A DNA stretch of 64,000 nt, taken from Rikenellaceae bacterium (GTDB lineage: Bacteria; Bacteroidota; Bacteroidia; Bacteroidales; Rikenellaceae). Numbering within the stretch: the first letter of the stretch is position 1; every line of letters starts with the position of its first letter. The stretch spans positions 25,345 through 89,344 of the forward strand of contig JAJBVT010000034.1 in assembly GCA_020859685.1 (NCBI GenBank), read 5' to 3'. The position numbers and the translations under genes were made by a program. Below the pieces are notes generated by a model. The model searched no databases and was not told the DNA's origin. It saw nothing but the letters and a program-made list of their open reading frames with translations. Below, one piece after another: positions 1 to 7,184 of the stretch.

Positions 1-99
1 TACTCGTGGGATTATATGTACTATAACTTTCCCGTACTGGAACTTCAGTTGCAACGGGCAGGTTACAGGCTCGCACGTATCCTGAATGAACTCTATTAA
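1..99 (+). CDS. C-terminus of S1/P1-type nuclease (partial)
   Basis: The window opens inside a reading frame (frame 1) whose last 32 codons end at TAA 97-99. The tail (…LQRAGYRLARILNELY) has the pattern that closes S1/P1 nucleases in Bacteroidota, where a final helix reads close to AGxRLAxLLN. Those are secreted, zinc-dependent single-strand nucleases. The zinc ligands lie upstream of the window, so the call rests on the C-terminal helix alone. A strong hairpin follows 21 bases downstream. Confidence 0.5.
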   Translation, partial: YSWDYMYYNFPVLELQLQRAGYRLARILNELY

Positions 100-120
100 T
101 CCGCAATATTTTATCTGAAT

Positions 121-153
121 AAAGCGGGGACAGGTTTATCCTGTCCCCGCTTT
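121..153. terminator. Bidirectional intrinsic terminator
   Basis: A perfect 14-bp stem (121-134 with 140-153) and a 5-base loop, AAAG at its foot and CTTT-ATTT after it. It lies between the convergent nuclease tail and the flavin split-barrel gene and can serve both. Confidence 0.85.
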
Positions 154-179
154 ATTTCGTCCCGTCGCCGGGTACTATA

Positions 180-605
180 TCAGATGATAACGGCGTCTAT
201 TTTCTCAGGGGTGAATTTTATCAAAGACATTTCGTCGCTCTCGGGTCCCTCGGGGATATATTTCTTAACCCATATGTTCGACATCATTTTTTTAAGGATC
301 GGTTCGGTAACTATCTCCGCCGTGCCGTTAATGGTGATCTGGTTGTCGTTGTCGGTATAAAGAACTTCGCAGCGTGGATTGGTACGGATATCCACCACCT
401 TTTGCGTGGAGGTTCGCGTGATGTACCACAACTCTTTAAGTTCCTGCTTCTCCTGAGTGGTAAGGATCGAGAGATGTACTCCGTCCTCGCTGTTGACCGT
501 GCCCAGAATGCAGTAACGGCATTTATTTATGAATCTTAGAGCTTTATCTATCTGTTCGTCGGTCATGCGGTCGACCTGCCCGCTGTATTTTAATTTATGT
601 CCCAT
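180..605 (-). CDS. Pyridoxamine 5'-phosphate oxidase-like FMN-binding split-barrel protein
   Basis: A 141-aa protein of the PNPOx-like split-barrel superfamily. The N-terminal part reads IDKALRFINKCRYCILGTVN, then strands with LWYITRTSTQKVVDIRTNPRCEVLY, the usual order for small flavin or F420 split-barrel proteins: first strand, helix, then the phosphate-contacting R/T/K segment. A role as a flavin-dependent reductase or general-stress protein is an inference from family; no substrate can be assigned. It is a single gene, convergent with the nuclease gene. On the minus strand a near-consensus -7 box (CACCTTTG) lies about 40 bases upstream of the ATG. The length fits short stand-alone members of the family. 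Confidence 0.75.
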   Translation of the reverse strand: MGHKLKYSGQVDRMTDEQIDKALRFINKCRYCILGTVNSEDGVHLSILTTQEKQELKELWYITRTSTQKVVDIRTNPRCEVLYTDNDNQITINGTAEIVTEPILKKMMSNIWVKKYIPEGPESDEMSLIKFTPEKIDAVII

Positions 606-716
606 ATATTTAAACTTTATGGAGTGGGGAGCAATTACCGGTCCAAAGGTGGGTGGGGGAATTTTAACAGTTATTAAAATTTAGATTGTCGGCTGGCGAA
701 AATCCGGCGAAATTAC

Positions 717-724
717 TATATTTG
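717..724 (+). promoter_or_regulatory. -7 box for tRNA-Gly
   Basis: TATATTTG matches the Bacteroidota -7 consensus TAnnTTTG exactly and lies about 78 bases upstream of the tRNA. No good -33 element was found at the usual spacing. Confidence 0.5.
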
Positions 725-801
725 CAAGCCCGTATGCAATAATGGAGGTGGAGTGGTTTTTTCCACGGAATAGGCCGAATTGCATATTGACATATTTATT
801 C

Positions 802-874
802 GCGGAAGTAGCTCAGTTGGTAGAGCATCAGCTTCCCAAGCTGAGGGTCGCGGGTTCGAGTCCCGTTTTCCGCT
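802..874 (+). tRNA. tRNA-Gly (anticodon CCC)
   Basis: A full cloverleaf can be drawn: acceptor GCGGAAG with TTTCCGC (one G-U), D-arm GCTC/GAGC, anticodon arm TCAGC-TTCCCAA-GCTGA giving anticodon CCC, and a T-arm GCGGG/CCCGT with TTCGAGT. CCA is not encoded. CCC reads GGG glycine codons. A hairpin terminator follows immediately. Confidence 0.95.
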
Positions 875-886
875 CATGATTTTCAG

Positions 887-918
887 AAGGTTACACAGGA
901 ATGTGTAACCTTTTTTAT
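887..918 (+). terminator. Terminator after tRNA-Gly
   Basis: AAGGTTACAC (887-896) pairs perfectly with GTGTAACCTT (903-912) across a 6-base loop, followed by TTTTATTT. It ends the tRNA transcript and faces the end of cydC. Confidence 0.85.
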
Positions 919-942
919 TTGCATTGGATTAAATTAGCCGAT

Positions 943-2544
943 TCAGAGGGTTATGGCCTTATCAGAAATGGTTTCAAAATCTTTCAGGTGGGTAGCCATC
1001 AGGATAGTCATGTCGGGATGTTGGCGTTTAATTTTACAGAACATTTCTATCGCGCTTCGGGAACCGATACCGGCAGTAGGTTCATCGACTACCAATAATT
1101 GCGGCCGTTTGAGAAGCGCCTGTGCCAGCAACAGTTTTTTCCGCTGGCCGCCGCTCAATATCTCCCCGTTCTCCCCAAGCCATGTAGATAGTCCGTCCGG
1201 AAGCGAGCGGTACCACTCTTCCAGTTCGACCGTTTTCAGTACCCCTTCTATATCCTCGTCCGGGTAACCCTCGAAATTCTCACGCAGCGTCCCGGTTAGC
1301 AGATAGGCCTTTTGTGTGACGTAAATACACTGGGGGACAGGAAGCGACGTCAGTTCCTCCCGGCCATTCCATATTATCGACCCGCCGCCCCGGTATTCCG
1401 GGTAAAATAGGCTGTTGAGTAGAGTGGTTTTACCCTTACCCGTCTCCCCGAACAGGGTGATAAATTGGCCTTTTTCGATATTCAATGAAATGTCAGGGAC
1501 GTGTACCGATGTTTCCGGGATTGTCGCACCAAGGTTTTTCAGGGAAAGACTCTCCATCGGTGAGGCCACGTTTACCGTTTCTACCGGATTCTTAACATGC
1601 CCGATTATTCCGTCAATCTCTTTTATCTGGTGCCGCACAGAGCTTTTCTCCGATTTACCCGAAAAAAGGATTTCCGCGAGTTCTGCCTGCGCTATTATCC
1701 CGAAGAAAATACCGATAGCCATGGGAGTGTCTATTGAGGTATAACCCGATTGCCAAAATAAAATGACGGCCAGATAGCTGAAACCCAGCCCGGCGATAAG
1801 CTGCAAGGTGAAAGAACTGTTTTGCAGTCTGTTTTCCAGCCGTTCTATATCCATTAATCTTTTTTCATGCAATCCGACGACATTATCTTCCAACCCGTAT
1901 TTCGTTATCTCGATGCGACCACGAAAACTCTGGATAAGTTCCCGATTATTCTCTTCCCGGCAAATACTGAGTTTGTTGTAAAGTTTTCGGTTTTTATGAT
2001 AAAAGAGTTGTGGAATACCGAACAGAAGTAGTGCCGACGAAACTAAAAACTCAACCGCAATACCATGCGAGAATACACTCAGGAAGAGATAGAATATAGA
2101 TAACGCCATTACCAGGGTGGTTAACGGCAGTATCCACAAAAGAACATGGTTCAATATCTTATCGACACCGTGGGTGCTGTTTTCAAGCAGGGCAGAATTG
2201 TTACCGGCCTGCTTTTCAAAATAGGGGAGCCGGGCGACAGACTGGAATATCCTGAGCTGTAAATTTCGTTGTACTGCGAGGGTGGTCTTGTGGTTTTCCA
2301 CCCGTTCGAAATATCTGGCCGCCGTCCTCGAAAGTGCCAGAAACCGGATAAAGGTAGCCGGAATTATATATGCGAACATGATGTTCGCGGTAGCGAACGC
2401 AACGCTGCACATGGCAAGGAACCAACCCGAAACAGCCGGTAATGCAATAAAAGTGACCGTCCAGAGAAGAAGTAATGCAATCCCCTTTGCCCATCTTCCT
2501 GCGAAGGGCCTTATAATATATGTGGTTATAAATTTATTCATCAT
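943..2544 (-). CDS. cydC: CydC-type ABC exporter half-transporter
   Basis: A 533-aa fused membrane plus ATPase protein, the second half of a CydDC heterodimer. In other bacteria this exports glutathione/cysteine to the periplasm and is needed to assemble cytochrome bd oxidase. Residues 1-300 hold about six membrane helices with the segment LSRTAARYFERVENH (about 71-85), typical of CydC. The ATPase has Walker A GETGKGKTT (366-374), signature LSGGQ and Walker B LLVVDEPTAG with the catalytic Glu. Its ATG overlaps the last codons of cydD, which suggests translational coupling. No cydAB genes are in the window. Confidence 0.85.
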   Translation of the reverse strand: MMNKFITTYIIRPFAGRWAKGIALLLLWTVTFIALPAVSGWFLAMCSVAFATANIMFAYIIPATFIRFLALSRTAARYFERVENHKTTLAVQRNLQLRIFQSVARLPYFEKQAGNNSALLENSTHGVDKILNHVLLWILPLTTLVMALSIFYLFLSVFSHGIAVEFLVSSALLLFGIPQLFYHKNRKLYNKLSICREENNRELIQSFRGRIEITKYGLEDNVVGLHEKRLMDIERLENRLQNSSFTLQLIAGLGFSYLAVILFWQSGYTSIDTPMAIGIFFGIIAQAELAEILFSGKSEKSSVRHQIKEIDGIIGHVKNPVETVNVASPMESLSLKNLGATIPETSVHVPDISLNIEKGQFITLFGETGKGKTTLLNSLFYPEYRGGGSIIWNGREELTSLPVPQCIYVTQKAYLLTGTLRENFEGYPDEDIEGVLKTVELEEWYRSLPDGLSTWLGENGEILSGGQRKKLLLAQALLKRPQLLVVDEPTAGIGSRSAIEMFCKIKRQHPDMTILMATHLKDFETISDKAITL

Positions 2545-4169
2545 CTCTCCTGTTCCCCCCAGTTTAAGTTCAGTACCGCATCGGCTACGGACTCGAATGT
2601 CTCCTCGTGAGAGGCTACGATTACCAACCGGTCTTCGGCCAATTCAACTATTTGCCGCAGGATGGTCCGGGTGGTCGCGGCATCAAGACTTGCCGTAGGC
2701 TCGTCCAGAATTGCTACCGGACGGGGATTCAGCAGCATCCGGGCAAGGGACACAAGTTGTTTTTCTCCGCCCGAAAGTTGTTTCCCGTTATGGGTGAGCT
2801 GCGTGGCCCATCCGTCGGCTTTTGTATCGAGTATCCTGTCGAGAAATGCGGTATACCCGGCATTTTTTTTATCTTCTTTATCGAGAAAAACATTGTACCG
2901 GAGCGTTCCGTCGAATATAAATGGAAACTGGTTCATGTAGGAGGTATTTTTATCGAGCCAACTGCGGGAACCCGAATTGTCTTTCCCGTTAACCGAAACC
3001 GTTCCATCATCGACAGGGAGACTCCCCGCAAGTATTTTCAGCAGGGTGGATTTACCCGAGCCCGATATACCTTTGACCAGTACCAGACCTTTGACAGGTA
3101 AGTTCAAACTTATCCCGTTCAGCACTTTCACCGGCGAATCGGGGTAGGCGAAACTCAAATTCTCTATCTCCAAAGAGGCGAGCGGGTCGTTCGTATCTGC
3201 GGCAGGAGAGTCGGGGTTTACATTCATTAACGGCATCAATATATTAGCCGAAGCCAAAGCCCGGTTCCGGTCATGGTAAGCGCTTACGAACTTTCGCAAG
3301 TAAAAGAAAAAATAAGGTGCAAGCGTCAGCAGGAACAGGGCGGTCCTGAAATCGTATCCATTCCCGTAGTTGGGACCGACCATTATACCGAGAAGGTTCA
3401 ACCCCAGATATATGGCTACCATAGCGATACTCAGCGTAACGAAAAGCTCCAGTGATGCCGTAGTGAGAATGGCTACCCGCATAACTTTGACCGTCGCTTT
3501 ATTCAGCGCTTCGCTTTTATCGGACAGGAATCGGTACTGCTGAATGACGTTATCCAGATTTACGATTTCTGCGACGGCCTGGAGCCGGTTGTAAAAAACA
3601 GCCGAGTATTTCATAAAGAGGTCGATATGCTTTTTATGTATCCCCTCGGCACCCATACCGATAATACTCATCATGAACGGTATCACCAGAAATGAGACCA
3701 GAAGAATAATACCCACCCATTTTTCCACCCAAAAACAGACGACCAGCAACAGTCCGCTCACCAATACTGAAGCCATTGCGTTGGGAATGAAGAAAGAAAA
3801 ATAGGGCTTCAGGTCGTCGTTAATCCGGGTTACCATCAGAGTACCGGATACGGAATCTATTTCGTTGTTTTTGAGTAATGCCGGATATAGCTCTCTTTTC
3901 ACCTGCGAGGCAATAACTTCACCCGCCTTATAATTAAACCGAGAAGCGACGTATGCTAAAATATATCTACCCGTCAGAAATACCGAGGCATAAAGTAATT
4001 TATCCGGTTCTGTCAGCCACAAAGCCGCAAACACCGACAGATACCAGCAAAAAACGACAAAACATCCCGCACTTAACAGGGTAAATAACCAGGATGATAA
4101 ATAAACTGTTTTTACCTCGGCAATATGTTTATTCAGCCATCGGGAAGCGTTTTGCGAATTGGAGCTCAT
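2541..4169 (-). CDS. cydD: CydD-type ABC exporter half-transporter
   Basis: A 542-aa partner of CydC. Residues 20-300 carry six predicted membrane helices. The ATPase has Walker A GISGSGKST (367-375), signature LSGGE (465-469) and Walker B VAILDEPTASLD (about 484-495). Both nucleotide sites of the heterodimer therefore look intact. It stands first in the cydD-cydC pair and its stop overlaps the cydC start. The MFS gene on the same strand ends 61 bases upstream with no terminator between, so the three could share a transcript. CydD rather than a generic ABC exporter is favoured by pairing with a CydC-like partner. Confidence 0.85.
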   Translation of the reverse strand: MSSNSQNASRWLNKHIAEVKTVYLSSWLFTLLSAGCFVVFCWYLSVFAALWLTEPDKLLYASVFLTGRYILAYVASRFNYKAGEVIASQVKRELYPALLKNNEIDSVSGTLMVTRINDDLKPYFSFFIPNAMASVLVSGLLLVVCFWVEKWVGIILLVSFLVIPFMMSIIGMGAEGIHKKHIDLFMKYSAVFYNRLQAVAEIVNLDNVIQQYRFLSDKSEALNKATVKVMRVAILTTASLELFVTLSIAMVAIYLGLNLLGIMVGPNYGNGYDFRTALFLLTLAPYFFFYLRKFVSAYHDRNRALASANILMPLMNVNPDSPAADTNDPLASLEIENLSFAYPDSPVKVLNGISLNLPVKGLVLVKGISGSGKSTLLKILAGSLPVDDGTVSVNGKDNSGSRSWLDKNTSYMNQFPFIFDGTLRYNVFLDKEDKKNAGYTAFLDRILDTKADGWATQLTHNGKQLSGGEKQLVSLARMLLNPRPVAILDEPTASLDAATTRTILRQIVELAEDRLVIVASHEETFESVADAVLNLNWGEQER

Positions 4170-4230
4170 AGCGATATTTTAATGGGAGCGTATACAGCCT
4201 TATATTTAACGGTATAGTTACTGAAGGTCA

Positions 4231-5418
4231 TTACAAATTCGACCTTCTCCGCAAATAGGATAAATGTAACAACAAGCAGAGAAATACGGATAGACCGCCG
4301 CACAGGGTTACACCCGTCCAGCCGAACCGTCCCCATACCAAGCCCGCAATCCATGTACCGACGGCGCCTCCTACGAAGAAAGTGACCATATATGCCGTAT
4401 TGATCCGGTTGGTGGCTTCTTTATGAGATGAGAAGATAAGGCTCTGGTTGGATATGTTCATGGCCTGTATACCCAAGTCTATCAGGATAATACCGGCCAC
4501 CAGCCCGGCATATGTCGAGCCGCCCAGCCCTAAAATAGCCCACGACAGTAACATAATTAAGGCTCCTGCAGTAAGAATATTGTTCTGCCCGTATCTGTTC
4601 GTTATCCGTCCGACCACATTGGCGGCCACGGCTCCGACAATACCGATAAGTCCCATCGCTCCCGCCACGTCGCTGCCCGCAAAAAAAGGCGGTCCGTTAA
4701 GCTGGAAAGCCAGCGTTGCCCAGAGCATAGAGAACGAACCGAATACGAGGCCGCCCCGTAAAGCAGCCATCCGCAGGTCGGGGAGAGTTTTTACATAGTA
4801 GAGTATGGACGACATAAGTTCACGGTAGGTTCCCCGGAAGGTCGGTTTTATCTCCGGGAGGAAAAGCATCATACAAACACCGAGAATAAACAGGATGCAC
4901 ATGGCCGTAAGATAAACCGCGCGCCAGCCGAAATATTCGGCAAGTATTCCGCTGAATACCCGCGAGGCAAGCATCCCGATAAGCATTCCGCTTACGACCA
5001 TCGCCATATTTTTGGCTGTCTCTTCGGGTCGAGATAACTGAGCGGTAAGGGGGAGGAAAATTTGCGGTATGATTGTCGTCAGGCCGAGGAAAAAACTTGC
5101 AATTAGTATCATAGTGAACGATTGCGATAACGCGACGGCAAGCAGTGTGAGCAGCATAAACCCGAAATCAACCACTATAATCCTTTTGCGCCTCATCATA
5201 TCACCGAGCGGAACGATAAAAAGCAGTCCGGCAGCATAGCCGAGCTGTGTAATCATCGCCACCTTACTTGCAGTAGACTCGCTAACCCCGAAATCGGCGG
5301 CGATGTGTCCCAGAAGAGGCTGGTTATAGTAAAGGTTGGCAAGTACCAGCCCGGCCCCGACGGTCATCAACCATAACAGGCCGCGGGTCAGAACAGGTGT
5401 AGATGTGGTTTGCTCCAT
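4231..5418 (-). CDS. MFS transporter (AraJ-like efflux permease)
   Basis: A 395-aa major facilitator with about 12 membrane helices. The loop between helices 2 and 3 carries GDMMRRKR, the MFS signature G-D-x-x-x-R-K/R. Helix 1 reads LVLANLYYNQPLLGHIAADFGVS, a pattern seen in uncharacterised MFS efflux permeases of the AraJ/YfcJ type. The substrate cannot be read from sequence. The start is the ATG at 5418. A promoter-like -7 box at 5601-5594 would give a leader of roughly 170 bases that holds a terminator/antiterminator-like arrangement (5449-5544), so expression may be set by attenuation. cydD follows 61 bases downstream. Confidence 0.8.
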   Translation of the reverse strand: MEQTTSTPVLTRGLLWLMTVGAGLVLANLYYNQPLLGHIAADFGVSESTASKVAMITQLGYAAGLLFIVPLGDMMRRKRIIVVDFGFMLLTLLAVALSQSFTMILIASFFLGLTTIIPQIFLPLTAQLSRPEETAKNMAMVVSGMLIGMLASRVFSGILAEYFGWRAVYLTAMCILFILGVCMMLFLPEIKPTFRGTYRELMSSILYYVKTLPDLRMAALRGGLVFGSFSMLWATLAFQLNGPPFFAGSDVAGAMGLIGIVGAVAANVVGRITNRYGQNNILTAGALIMLLSWAILGLGGSTYAGLVAGIILIDLGIQAMNISNQSLIFSSHKEATNRINTAYMVTFFVGGAVGTWIAGLVWGRFGWTGVTLCGGLSVFLCLLLHLSYLRRRSNL

Positions 5419-5448
5419 GTCAATAATTATTCAAAATGCAAATAAAAG

Positions 5449-5544
5449 AAAAAACCCCCACAGTGGCTTTACCGTGAGGCTCAATTTATTTTTATCGAAG
5501 AGAGATTTCTTCTTATCCGGCAAAGTACACGGTAAAGCCGGGAT
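5449..5544 (-). promoter_or_regulatory. Candidate transcription attenuator in MFS leader
   Basis: On the minus strand, GGCTTTACCGTG (5539-5528) is perfectly complementary to CACGGTAAAGCC (5476-5465). The second copy is also the left arm of a hairpin CCTCAC…GTGGGG followed by six T (about 5479-5449), just before the MFS start. The first copy can instead fold into its own hairpin CCGGC…GCCGG. These are mutually exclusive terminator, antiterminator and anti-antiterminator structures. It matches no riboswitch class that I recognise. Confidence 0.45.
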
Positions 5545-5593
5545 ACCGGTTTTATACTTTTCTAAAAGGACGGTTGAGGTGGGGCACAAAGGG

Positions 5594-5601
5594 CAAATTT
5601 A
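5594..5601 (-). promoter_or_regulatory. -7 box for MFS gene
   Basis: On the minus strand TAAATTTG is an exact TAnnTTTG match, with TTC about 20 bases upstream as a weak -33. It would start a transcript of about 170 bases before the MFS ATG, long enough to include the proposed attenuator. Confidence 0.45.
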
Positions 5602-5778
5602 TTTTCCGGAAAAAAGTTACCGAACCCATATTCTATAATGTGAAGGGGCTTACCGATTCCCAGAAATATTTTATTTCCTCGCAGCCTGAGTCCGATAGCG
5701 GTAGGCAGCGGCTATTATAGGTCCTTTTCATTTCCGATGCGGGTTCGGAAAATAATGCCCCTTACTACAAACTTTGTA

Positions 5779-5786
5779 TAACTTTG
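5779..5786 (+). promoter_or_regulatory. -7 box for fsr-like gene
   Basis: TAACTTTG, an exact consensus match, lies 21 bases upstream of the TTG start codon. The leader would be very short, which supports the TTG start or a nearby downstream ATG. Confidence 0.5.
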
Positions 5787-5807
5787 CATCCAAAAAACTG
5801 AAAATCA

Positions 5808-7010
5808 TTGGAAACGAAGTCGACCCGCGCCGCGTCCGGCGCCACTATGGGTATACTGCTGGCACTCAGCCTTTCGCATTTTTTCAACGACATGCTCCAA
5901 TCCGTAATTGCGGCCGTCTATCCTCTGCTCAAGGATAACCTGTCGCTGTCGTTCAGGCAAATAGGGCGGATTGCGCTCGTCTACCAGATTTGCGCATCAG
6001 TGTTTCAGCCTGCCTTCGGGGTGCTGTTCGACAAGCGCCCCATGCCCTATTACCTTGCCGTTGGCACCTGTTCCACTCTGGCGGGTCTGCTGGTGCTTGC
6101 ATACGCCGGGTCGCTTCCGGCCGTGATGGGGGCGGTGGCGCTCGTAGGTCTCGGTTCTTCGATAATCCATCCCGAGGCCTCACGACTCACCCACTACGCT
6201 TCGGGTGGGCGGCACGGGTTGGCGCAGTCGGTGTTTCAGGTGGGCGGCAACTTCGGCAGCGCCGTAGGTCCGCTGCTTGCCGCACTTATAATTACACCCA
6301 ACGGTCAGCACTTTATTGCGGTATTCGCCGGGATTGCAGTAGTATCGCTTGTAACCAAACGGCCCATAACACGCTGGTATAAAGAGCGTATCCGCGCTTT
6401 CGATTCACCAGGCACAAAACGGGAAGCAGTGCGTCGCGTCAGGCTTCCGAAAAAGAAGATTTATTTCTCGCTGGGCCTACTTCTGGTGCTTATTTTTTCG
6501 AAGTACGTCTATACCGCCAGCCTTACGAATTATTATACTTTCTACCTTATCGAGAAATTCGGTGTAACTACAAAGCAATCGCAGTTGTTCCTGTTCGCAT
6601 TCCTGCTCGCTTCGGCCGTGGGCACCCTTCTTGGCGGGCCGATAGGCGACCGGATAGGCCGCAAGTACGTGATTTGGTTTTCGATTCTCGGCACGGCACC
6701 GTTTTCACTGATGATGCCCTACGCCAATCTGTTCTGGACGTGTGTACTGAGCGTCGTTATCGGGCTGGTTCTCTCGTCGGCATTTTCGGCCATTCTGGTC
6801 TACGCACAGGAACTGCTGCCCACAAAGCTGGGGTTGATATCCGGCCTTTTCTTCGGACTGGCGTTCGGTATTGCCGGAATTGCGGCGGCGGTATTGGGGG
6901 ATATTGCCGATACGCACAATGTGGAATACGTATACCGGTTTTGCGCTTATATGCCCCTGCTGGGGCTTGTGGCGGTATTCCTCCCCAATGTACGGCCGGG
7001 TAAAAGGTAG
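5808..7010 (+). CDS. fsr: Fosmidomycin resistance-type MFS efflux pump
   Basis: A 400-aa, 12-helix major facilitator. The N-terminal run ILLALSLSHFFNDMLQS, the motif DKRPMPYY and the stretch SGGRHGLAQSVFQVGGN are characteristic of Fsr proteins, which pump out fosmidomycin in E. coli. GDRIGRK in the central loop is the MFS signature of the second half. The longest frame begins with TTG at 5808; an ATG (codon 14, MGILLAL) is the alternative start, and the family normally carries 10-30 residues before that point. It is divergent from the other MFS gene and ends in a shared hairpin with the convergent pectin operon. Confidence 0.85.
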   Translation: METKSTRAASGATMGILLALSLSHFFNDMLQSVIAAVYPLLKDNLSLSFRQIGRIALVYQICASVFQPAFGVLFDKRPMPYYLAVGTCSTLAGLLVLAYAGSLPAVMGAVALVGLGSSIIHPEASRLTHYASGGRHGLAQSVFQVGGNFGSAVGPLLAALIITPNGQHFIAVFAGIAVVSLVTKRPITRWYKERIRAFDSPGTKREAVRRVRLPKKKIYFSLGLLLVLIFSKYVYTASLTNYYTFYLIEKFGVTTKQSQLFLFAFLLASAVGTLLGGPIGDRIGRKYVIWFSILGTAPFSLMMPYANLFWTCVLSVVIGLVLSSAFSAILVYAQELLPTKLGLISGLFFGLAFGIAGIAAAVLGDIADTHNVEYVYRFCAYMPLLGLVAVFLPNVRPGKR

Positions 7011-7111
7011 GCGGAAAGCAAAATGAAGGGGGATAGGTACGGTAAAGTTGCTTCGCTGACCTATCGGTCTTACCGGTTCTTCGCCGATGTCCAGATTACT
7101 ACAAAATAAGA

Positions 7112-7143
7112 ATACCGCCGGGAATGGGTTCCCGGCGGTTATT
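7112..7143. terminator. Bidirectional terminator
   Basis: ACCGCCGGGAA pairs with TTCCCGGCGGT across a TGGG loop, with A/T-rich feet on both sides. It separates the convergent fsr gene and the pectin enzyme operon. Confidence 0.75.
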
Positions 7144-7184
7144 CGTTATATTAAATGGTGACGGCGGTTTAAAAATGTAAAAAA

